A stretch of 64,000 nucleotides of DNA from Echinicola sp. 20G. GTDB lineage: Bacteria > Bacteroidota > Bacteroidia > Cytophagales > Cyclobacteriaceae. Below are positions 26,000 through 34,300 of the stretch, piece after piece. Made by a program: the position numbers and the translations under genes. The notes beneath the pieces are model-generated. The model was not told the origin of the DNA, did not search any database, and saw only the letters and a list, made by a program, of their open reading frames with translations. The stretch lies in assembly GCF_015533855.1 (NCBI RefSeq), contig NZ_AP024154.1, positions 2,610,501-2,674,500 on the forward strand, given 5' to 3'. Within the stretch, counting starts at the first letter, position 1. Each line of letters starts with the position of its first letter.

Positions 26000-26758
26000 T
26001 TATGGGTTTGCTTCAAAAAACCTTAGCTTTCTATACCTTACAGGAAAGGATACACTGATAGGGTATACTTCATCCATCAATAGACTTTTGATTTTCCAAT
26101 CAGAAAAACCGCCACCAACTTCGTAAGGAATATATTGGACTCCATCTAAGCAGTTTATAAAGTTTAAGTTGTCTACCACACCTACAGAAGTCGCCTTCAA
26201 TAGAGATTCTTTTCTGGTCCAAAGTTTAAAAAACTCATGTCTTGGTGAGTAAGCATTTTCAATAAAGTGAGCTTCTGGTTTTGTGAAACAATTGTTGATT
26301 AGGGATAAAAAATCAAACTTACTATCAACGAACTCAATATCTACTCCCAGCTCATCACTACAAAATCCAAAAATTACCCAGTCTTTGGAGTGAGAAATGT
26401 TAAAATTAAAATTCCTATGATTTTTAATGGCAGGTTTTTTATTCATACCTTCTATGAACTCTACTTCTTCTGGTTCGCAATTAAGATATTTGGACAATAA
26501 TGTCTTGAGGAAGCCCTTTCCAATAGCATACCTTAACCGATCACTTTCTTTCTGATACCGGTTCATCGTATTAAACTCTTGTGGGGTGAGAAGCTGTAAA
26601 ATTTTATCAATTTTATCTTTTAATTTCTGCACAGGAACTCTCCACAAATCAACATTTTCGCCGATTTTGAAGTCTGACTTCACGGTCCAATTAGGAAGCA
26701 AAACGGTGCTACAATGAATTTTGCTTATAAACAGTTGACTATCCATCATTTGACACAT
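26000..26758 (-). CDS. 4'-phosphopantetheinyl transferase, Sfp type
   Basis: 252 aa, the size of Sfp/Gsp-type enzymes. GVDIEFVD (about 126-133) supplies the Mg2+ acidic pair, and FFKLWTRKESLLKATSVGV (about 175-193) is the W-x3-ES-x3-K block. ISHSKDWVIFGF precedes it. It should move the phosphopantetheine arm of CoA onto carrier-domain serines. It is the last gene of the leftward NRPS/PKS group, 540 bp after the C-A-T-TE gene, and presumably activates the four carrier domains there. An 11-bp inverted repeat lies just upstream. Confidence 0.9.
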   Translation of the reverse strand: MCQMMDSQLFISKIHCSTVLLPNWTVKSDFKIGENVDLWRVPVQKLKDKIDKILQLLTPQEFNTMNRYQKESDRLRYAIGKGFLKTLLSKYLNCEPEEVEFIEGMNKKPAIKNHRNFNFNISHSKDWVIFGFCSDELGVDIEFVDSKFDFLSLINNCFTKPEAHFIENAYSPRHEFFKLWTRKESLLKATSVGVVDNLNFINCLDGVQYIPYEVGGGFSDWKIKSLLMDEVYPISVSFPVRYRKLRFFEANP

Positions 26759-26783
26759 TTTGTCGATAATTGACTGATTTTAT

Positions 26784-26815
26784 TTTGAATTCGAGAAAAA
26801 CTTATCGAATTCAAA
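26784..26815. promoter_or_regulatory. Inverted repeat upstream of PPTase gene
   Basis: TTTGAATTCGA - 10 nt - TCGAATTCAAA, a perfect 11-bp inverted repeat starting 26 bp before the PPTase ATG. There is no T tract on the minus strand, so an operator is more likely than a terminator. Confidence 0.4.
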
Positions 26816-27256
26816 TTATTTGGGACTTTTCTCAATTCTTTTTATTTAAACGATTTTTACTACCAGGAGTATTATCTGTTTCTTTTTTGATATCAAATAT
26901 TTTCAAAAATTAATTCCTATTTATTGATGAATTTTGAGGTGAGTTGCTTGGTACATTTTAAAATGAACAGAAGAGCCAATATTGTAATCTTGATGTTTTA
27001 TGAGCCGACAATCAAAGAGGACAAACTGTGCGTGACTAAGTTTTTCTTACCTTCCAATTTATCATATAATAGTAAAGCTAATCAAATTTTGAATCAATAA
27101 AAATGTATTTCATACTAAAAAAAATGAATTAAGTATTTTAGTGTTCGAAAGGTTCAAAAATAGAAACAATCATGGCTAAAAAGTCCTAATTAATAATCTA
27201 AAATTGTGTTATTTATATTAAAAATGATAATAAATATTGATTGTCGATAAAGAATT
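26816..27256. other. AT-rich gap with one 57-codon frame
   Basis: This gap lies between the NRPS operon end and the PPTase gene. A plus-strand frame (ATG 26927 to TAA 27100, 57 codons, beginning MNFEVSCLVHFKMNRR) has no recognised family and is opposite to all neighbours. Nothing else was seen. Confidence 0.3.
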
Positions 27257-27289
27257 GATTTTCGGATAAACTCAGTTTATCCGAAAATC
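27257..27289 (-). terminator. Perfect hairpin at the end of the NRPS operon
   Basis: GATTTTCGGATAAACT - C - AGTTTATCCGAAAATC, a 16-bp perfect stem 9 bp after the last NRPS stop. On the minus strand it is followed only by AATTCTTTATC, so it is a terminator without a full T tract or an mRNA-stabilising hairpin. Confidence 0.55.
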
Positions 27290-27297
27290 ACCTTCCA

Positions 27298-30200
27298 TTA
27301 TCTTTCGTTTAAAAGATTTTGAAGTTTGTTTGCAAATGGTGCTCCAAATGGCGCATCAAACATACTATTGTGATCTCCTTCAATGTCTATCACATTTACT
27401 TTCTGCACAAATGACGACCATCCATAATATTTTTCATCTGTTACAGGAGCTATTTTTATGGCAGCTTTGAAAAGTGTAAGTTCCGCACTGATAGGAGATA
27501 AGGAATAATTTAGCAATGACTCCGCATTAATTTGTTTTATTTCTTTAATAATTTGGAACCGGTCTTTATTGATTTCTTCCTTTTTAGCCATTCCTACTTT
27601 AGAACGCCATCCGTCCATTTTTCTTTTGATTACTCTAGCTTTAGTGGTTCTAAAGGTTTTTGGTGCCTTAAACAATAACTCTAGTTCCACTTTTCTTTGA
27701 TTTAACTGATCAGCTAGTCTTTGCTTAAAGGTTTTTGAATTAATATCTCTAAAATCATCTGGTTCAATACTGGTATCAAAGATTATTAGTTTTCCTAGTT
27801 CTTTTCCCATCGAAAGTAGTTGCTTGGCCATTTCGAATGCAACATAACCTCCGAAAGAGTATCCACCAATATGGTAGGGGCCCTGAGGGTTATGAGCAAT
27901 GATTTCATTGACATAGTGCTTGGCCATATTTTCTATTCCTCGGTTAGGTTCGTCAATACCGTTTAGGCCTTTAGCTTGCAGCCCGAAAAGAGGTTGTTCT
28001 TTGTCAACATATTCAATTAGTTTAAAGTAATTGGTGATATTGGCAGCTATCCCGTGAATGAGGTAGATAGGAGGCTTGTTGCCTGATTCTTTTATAGGAA
28101 TTAGTGAAGTCCAATCTTGAGTTTCCTCAATCAGTTTATTTTTATTGTCCAATAGCTGAGCAAATTGTCTTACAGTGGGATTTTTAAATAGCGAAGTAAG
28201 TGGAAGGTTTTGTTTAGTTTCTTTATCTATTTTGCCCATTACTTCAACAGCCATTATGGAATGTCCTCCGAGTTCGAAGAAATCATCATCAAGACTTATA
28301 TGGTTTACATTAAGACTCCTTTTCCATATTTCACTTACGAGTTTTTCGGTATCTGACTGGGGTGAGAGGCCTATGTTGATTGGGCTAGCTTCTAGAAGTT
28401 TAGGAGTAGGTAAAGCGTCTAGGTCAACTTTCCCGTTTGGTGTAAGTGGAAAAGCTGTAATTATAATCCACTCAGAGGGAATCATATATTCAGGTAGAAA
28501 CTTCCTCAAGGTTTGCTTTTGCTCTTGAAGACTTCTTTTTTGATTGACCAATGTAGTACTTTGGTCTCCAGTCAGCAAAGGGTCATTTTCCTCAATGATG
28601 TATGCTACAAGCATTTTGTCACCATTTGTAGAATTGAAATCAGTGACGAGCGAGGCCTCTATTCCACTTAGGTTGTTTATTTGCTGCTCTATCTCTCCAA
28701 TTTCGATTCTTTGGCCTCTAAGCTTTATTTGTTTGTCAATTCTTCCCAAACAAACTAGTTCTCCATTGGGAAGGTATTTGCCCAAATCTCCTGTTTTATA
28801 GAGAGTGCCTTCATCATTTACAAGATTTGTGAGAAAACGCTCTTTGTTTAATTCCTGCCTATCCCAATAGCCACTAGCTACTCCATTACCTGCTATGTAG
28901 ATTTCCCCTGTCTCCCCTAACGGTAATAGTTGTTGATGTTCATCAAGAATGTAGATTCTTGTATTATTGACTGGTCTCCCGATAGACTTACACTCTTCTA
29001 CATGCTTAATTTGTTTAATAGTGGAAAAAATAGTCGTTTCTGTTGGGCCATAGGCATTCCAAATTTCGTCAGTAATTTTAAGTAGTTTTGTAATTAAACT
29101 TTCTTGAAAAGGTTCTCCTCCAGAAACAATCTTTAGAGGTAGATAATAGTCCCATCCCACCTGAACAAGCATTTGATAAGTAGCTGGGGTGGAAAACATG
29201 CGTGAAATACGTTGTTCTTTTAATGCTTTTAGCAAGAGTCTACCATCTTTAGAAGTATTACTGTCTGCCATGACCAAAGTGGCTCCATGGGCAAGAGGAC
29301 TGTAAAATTCCGCCCCTGCTACGTCAAATGATATCGTAGTAATGGCAAGTAACCTGTCTGAGTGATGCATTCCAGGATTATTTTTAACTCCTAATACAAA
29401 ATTCACTAAGTTACCATGAGTCACTTCTACTCCCTTAGGTTGACCTGTGGAACCTGATGTATATAATATATATACCGGATCATGTTGCTCTATTTTAACA
29501 GATGGTCTAACAGGACTGTAGTGGGCAGAAGTGTCTTTGAATATGGAGAAGTTGATGACTTCTATAGGTTTTTTAGAAATGAATTCACGTTTCTTAGCTG
29601 TAATAAGAGCTGTTGCACAAGAATCCTCCAACATGTAATCAATTCTGTCCTTTGGAAGGTCAGGGTCTATTGGAATATATACCCCCCCTGCTTTAATTAC
29701 CCCTAAAATGCCAATTATTAAATCGGCTGATCTTGGAAGAGAAACACCAACATGTTCTCCTTTTCTAATGCCACTTTTTATTAAAAAATTTGCAAACTTA
29801 TTAGATTCCTCTTCAAGGTTTAAGTAACTAAGCTGTTGTTGTTTAAATTCTAATGCTAGCTTTTGCGGTCTGATTTTGACTTGGTTTTCAATCAGCTTTA
29901 AGACAGTTAAATCTGAATTGTAAGCTGAAGTCGTATCCAGATTGAACTTATTGTATTCCTCCAATATAATTGATTGGCTTTGGCTAAAAATTTTATAAAT
30001 GGGTATGTTAGGATTTTTGCTTACGACTCCAAGTAGATATTCAAAATCTACCATGAGCTTTTCTACTGTCTCTGATTTGAGGAGGGAAGTGTTGTAATGC
30101 CATTCAAATTGAATAGAATCGTTAAAACTTGTTATGTTTAAGGCCAATTCGAAGTTATCAAACTTTCTTGGGTTGTTGACTATTGAATATTCGAGACCAT

Positions 30201-31347
30201 GAAAGTTGATGTTGTCTATTCCACTATCAATATTAAGGACTATTGGTACCAGTGGCGAATTGGAGGGGTCACGTTTGATTTTTAATTTGGGCAGAAGTTT
30301 GCTATAAGTAAAAAGTGTATGGTCATAGCTTTCCTGGATTTGAACATTTCTTTCATTGATGTATTCAGTTACTGTTTTCTTATCGTCAATTTTCGATTTC
30401 ATTGGTAGCAAATTGACACAGTGACCAATCAAATTAAAGTAGCCTTTTGTTGACTGACCTGCTGAAGGTAAACCAATGGTGATACTATCTGCCAAGGAAA
30501 ATTTAGCAATAAGGAGCTCAAAGGTGGCAAGTAATGTATTAACCAAGCTAGTGTTTAATGATTTGGCTAATGACTTTATTTGTTCAGCTTTTTCATGATT
30601 TATTTTACCATCAATTCTTTTACTACCATATGTTTTGATCGAAGGTCGTTTATAATCTGATGGTAAACAGAATGAGGAATCTTTCTCAAATTGATTTAGC
30701 CAAAATTGTTCAGTCTCCAAGAAGCTTTCGCTTTGTTCAAATTTGTGAATAGCTTCAGAGTATTTCTCAAATTGGTCAGGTGATGGTAATGAATGTGGAT
30801 TGTTTTCAAGTTTCGAAGTATAAATTTCACTGATTTCCTCGAGTAATATGCCAAGCGACCAACCGTCAGCGATAATATGGTGTATGGTTAAAGTAAAGCG
30901 ATAATGCTCAGGGGACAATTGATGTAAAAAGGTACGCACCAGAGGACCTTTTTCTAGTTCGAATGCAGTTTCAGCATCTTTCTCATGGAAATCTTTTAAA
31001 CGTATCTTTTGATCATCTTTTGACAGCATCGATAGATCAAATTGTGCTGTCAAATGAATCTGTGATTGATGAATATATATATGATTACCATCATTACTAA
31101 AAGTAGACCTAAGTAGTTCATGTCTTTCTAAAACTTCCTTAAATGAATCATTGAGGATTTCAGGTTTTAAAACGCCTTTAAAATCCAAAGAGAGTGATTG
31201 ATTGAAGGAAAGGTTTGCCTCTTGTCCTCCCAGTTTGCAAGCCAACCAAATTTCCTTTTGAGGAGGGATAGTGGAAATAGATTTAACTATATGGCCTTGT
31301 TTGAAGGGGTTGTAATCAACTGGTATGTACTTAAAAGTAGAATTCAT
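27298..31347 (-). CDS. NRPS module C-A-T-TE
   Basis: 1349 aa. C domain (about 20-470): an opening STIPPQKEIWLACKLG and the catalytic HHIIADG near 156. A domain (about 480-985): YTSGSTGQPKGVEVTH near 634, NAYGPTETTIF near 765, YKTGDLGKYLPNGELV and NGKVDLDALP. Carrier domain: DDFFELGGHSIMAVEVM, Ser near 1031. Thioesterase (about 1080-1349): GGYSFGGYVAFEMA near 1165 (nucleophile Ser) and GDHNSMF near 1328 (His). It should join amino acid 2 to the chain made by the upstream protein and release the product. A-code read by hand: D-V-A-F-V-G-A-I-F. Its start is 4 bp after the upstream stop, so translation is coupled. Probably cytoplasmic. Confidence 0.92.
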   Translation of the reverse strand: MNSTFKYIPVDYNPFKQGHIVKSISTIPPQKEIWLACKLGGQEANLSFNQSLSLDFKGVLKPEILNDSFKEVLERHELLRSTFSNDGNHIYIHQSQIHLTAQFDLSMLSKDDQKIRLKDFHEKDAETAFELEKGPLVRTFLHQLSPEHYRFTLTIHHIIADGWSLGILLEEISEIYTSKLENNPHSLPSPDQFEKYSEAIHKFEQSESFLETEQFWLNQFEKDSSFCLPSDYKRPSIKTYGSKRIDGKINHEKAEQIKSLAKSLNTSLVNTLLATFELLIAKFSLADSITIGLPSAGQSTKGYFNLIGHCVNLLPMKSKIDDKKTVTEYINERNVQIQESYDHTLFTYSKLLPKLKIKRDPSNSPLVPIVLNIDSGIDNINFHGLEYSIVNNPRKFDNFELALNITSFNDSIQFEWHYNTSLLKSETVEKLMVDFEYLLGVVSKNPNIPIYKIFSQSQSIILEEYNKFNLDTTSAYNSDLTVLKLIENQVKIRPQKLALEFKQQQLSYLNLEEESNKFANFLIKSGIRKGEHVGVSLPRSADLIIGILGVIKAGGVYIPIDPDLPKDRIDYMLEDSCATALITAKKREFISKKPIEVINFSIFKDTSAHYSPVRPSVKIEQHDPVYILYTSGSTGQPKGVEVTHGNLVNFVLGVKNNPGMHHSDRLLAITTISFDVAGAEFYSPLAHGATLVMADSNTSKDGRLLLKALKEQRISRMFSTPATYQMLVQVGWDYYLPLKIVSGGEPFQESLITKLLKITDEIWNAYGPTETTIFSTIKQIKHVEECKSIGRPVNNTRIYILDEHQQLLPLGETGEIYIAGNGVASGYWDRQELNKERFLTNLVNDEGTLYKTGDLGKYLPNGELVCLGRIDKQIKLRGQRIEIGEIEQQINNLSGIEASLVTDFNSTNGDKMLVAYIIEENDPLLTGDQSTTLVNQKRSLQEQKQTLRKFLPEYMIPSEWIIITAFPLTPNGKVDLDALPTPKLLEASPINIGLSPQSDTEKLVSEIWKRSLNVNHISLDDDFFELGGHSIMAVEVMGKIDKETKQNLPLTSLFKNPTVRQFAQLLDNKNKLIEETQDWTSLIPIKESGNKPPIYLIHGIAANITNYFKLIEYVDKEQPLFGLQAKGLNGIDEPNRGIENMAKHYVNEIIAHNPQGPYHIGGYSFGGYVAFEMAKQLLSMGKELGKLIIFDTSIEPDDFRDINSKTFKQRLADQLNQRKVELELLFKAPKTFRTTKARVIKRKMDGWRSKVGMAKKEEINKDRFQIIKEIKQINAESLLNYSLSPISAELTLFKAAIKIAPVTDEKYYGWSSFVQKVNVIDIEGDHNSMFDAPFGAPFANKLQNLLNER

Positions 31348-31351
31348 GATA

Positions 31352-34300
31352 TTAAGAATTAAAAGTTAGTGACTCCAATAAAAGGTACTTACCTGCTCTA
31401 TTTGGATCATTAATGAACCATGCAGGTTTTCCATCCAATGTTTTACCAAGTAATGCTCCTGGTACTGGAGGTTTATCATAATTTGTAAAGAAAGAATTAC
31501 TTTTTAGAACTTCAATTTTTTCACCTTCATTGGGTAAATGTTCACGTGAAATTGTGTTAGTTTGCGTACTTTTTGGCTCGTTTTTTCTTTCTCCTGTAGT
31601 GTTAATATTAACATTTAACAATAGATTGATTTGTTGGGATAGTTGTGTCATTTGCTTACTAATAAGCAACAAAGCCTCTTTATCGACATTGCTTAGATTA
31701 CTTTGGATCTGGTTAATTCTGTTTGACACTTCATCAGATTCAATTTTGAGATTGTTATCATTTACTGAATTCTTCAAATCAGAGGTTTCCTGAGAGAATT
31801 TAAGCAAATGATTCACAAGTTTGTCTAAGCTATTAAAAGAGGTTGTTAAGAGTTTAAATGATAATGGTGTTTTAAACTCTTTCTGGAAAGTAAAAGATAA
31901 TTGGGTTAGTAGAAGGGAATCTAAGCCCATCTCCATAAATGTTTGATGGTCAGGTGTGTTTTCGTAATTGATGCCTGATATATCTAATAAAATTTTTATC
32001 AGCTTATCTCTAATCCTTTTCCTTGGGGTTAGTTCAGCTTCAGCCTGCAAGGGAGAGGGAAATATTACAGTTTCTTCAGTTTTTGTTTCTAATATTCTAT
32101 CTGTTTGGATAGGATCAATCCAGCATCTTTGTTTGTCAAATGCATAGGTTGGAGTTTCTATAAAGTTATTGTTTTCTCCATGATAAAATTTGTCCCATTT
32201 AGGTTTGATACCAAGGGAAATTAGTCTCCCAAATTGAGTCAATATATAGTGATACTCATTTTTTTCATCTAAACGGTTTAAACTGTTAACTGTTTGAGAT
32301 TTGGAAGCGGATTTATGTTGCTTTATTAGGGTAGATAAACCATTTCCTGGGCCTATTTCTAAGAAAATGGTTGTTGCATTGAGTGATGTTATATGTTCAA
32401 TAGTTGGAGAGAACAAGACAGACTTTCTGAGGTGATCTGTCCAATATTTTGTAGAAGTTGCTTCTTCTTCAGTTAAATGTTTTCCTGTAACTGTTGAAAT
32501 AATGGGGATTTTAGGTTGCTTCATCTTCACTTTACTAACTTCCTCATGAAAAGCATCCAAAATGGGATCCATCATGCTTGAATGAAAGGCATGACTTGTG
32601 AAGAGTTTTTTATGTAGAATTTCATGTTTCTCCAAAATCAAGGAGAATTTTTCAATTTGGTAAGAAGGTCCAGCAACCACACAAAGCTCAGGAGAGTTGA
32701 TAGCGGCTATTGATAGGTCTTCTGAGATGAGGGTGTTGATCTTATTCACCGACGCTCTTACTGAAAGCATATCCCCATGTGGTAGATCGGCAACCAACTT
32801 TCCCCTAATAGCAACCAACCTTATGGCATCTTCAAGACAGAATATTCCAGAAAGATGAGCGGCTACAAATTCACCAATACTGTGACCGCATAAATAGGAA
32901 GGAACTACTCCCCATGACTGCCATTGCTTAGCAAGCGCATATTCAATTGCAAAAATTGCTGGTTGTGTATATTTGGTGTTTTTTAATATTGATTCTGCAA
33001 TACTGTCACTTTCATTAGGGAAAATGATTTCTCGTAATGAAAAGTCAATGTGTGTATTAAAAAGACTTATGCAATGATCCAAAGCTTCTCTAAATATTGG
33101 AGCAATTTGGTATAAATCTTTTCCCATATTTAAATATTGTGCTCCTTGACCGGGAAATAAAAATATTGGATTGGGTACCTCGGTTGTTACTCGATTGGTT
33201 GGAGCGGGAGAAGATTCAGTCTTTTCAAGTTCTTTAATAAGGTTCTCTCGATCACTGAAAGTTAAATAACTTTTGTAGGAAAATTCACTTTTTTTACGGT
33301 TGATCGAGTAGGAGAGATCGTCAAGGTTAATGTGGGGAGCACTTTCTATAAATTGCCTTAGTTTCTTCCAATAGAGGTGCAAACTGTTTTCGGATTTTGC
33401 TGCAATGTTTATTACCTTATAAGGTTTAGTTGAGGATTTAACTGTGTGAGCTTTTTCTGGGTATTCTTCTACGACAATGTGGACATTTGTTCCTCCGATA
33501 CCAAAAGAGCTTACTCCAGCTTTTCTTGGGAAATCTTCTATCCAATCTGTAGTGCTATTGTTGATAAAAAAAGGCGTATTGACAAAGTCAATATTACTGT
33601 TAAGTTCATTAAAGCCGACGGTAGCAGGAATTTTTTTGTTTCTTAAGGCTAGGACTGTTTTGATCAATCCCGCTACACCAGCAGCAGCAGTAAGGTGTCC
33701 AATATTACTTTTTACCGATCCCAAGGTACATTTATGTTGTCGGTTATTTGTGAAGCCAAAAGCCATTTTAAGTCCTTCGGCTTCAATAGGGTCACCAACT
33801 GGCGTTCCAGTTCCATGCATTTCAACATAACTTATGGATTCCGGTGAAGTTTGAGCATCTTTCAAGGCGGCGTGAATGGCTCCTGCCTGTCCTTCTGCAC
33901 TTGGTGCTGAAAAACTGCCTTTATTACCTCCATCGTTATTGACCCCTATGCCTTTAATGACTGCTAAAATAGTATTACCATCTTCAATGGCCTTGTCTAA
34001 ATTTTTTAATAGAACTGCTCCAGCCCCGTCATTAAATAAAGTGCCAGAAGAAGTTTTGTCAAAAGGCTTACAATGGCCATCTTTGCTGAAAATTGCTCCC
34101 TCCTGATATAAATGGCCGGTTTTTACTGGAGAAGAAACAGAACTACCTCCAGCTATTGCCATTTCACATTGTCCAGACCTGATACTCTGTACAGCTTGAG
34201 CCACAGCAAGTAGAGAAGTAGAGCATGCTGAATAAACACTTATGGCTGGTCCACTTAAGTTAAGGTGATAGGCTGTTCGGGAAGAAACATAATCTTTTTC

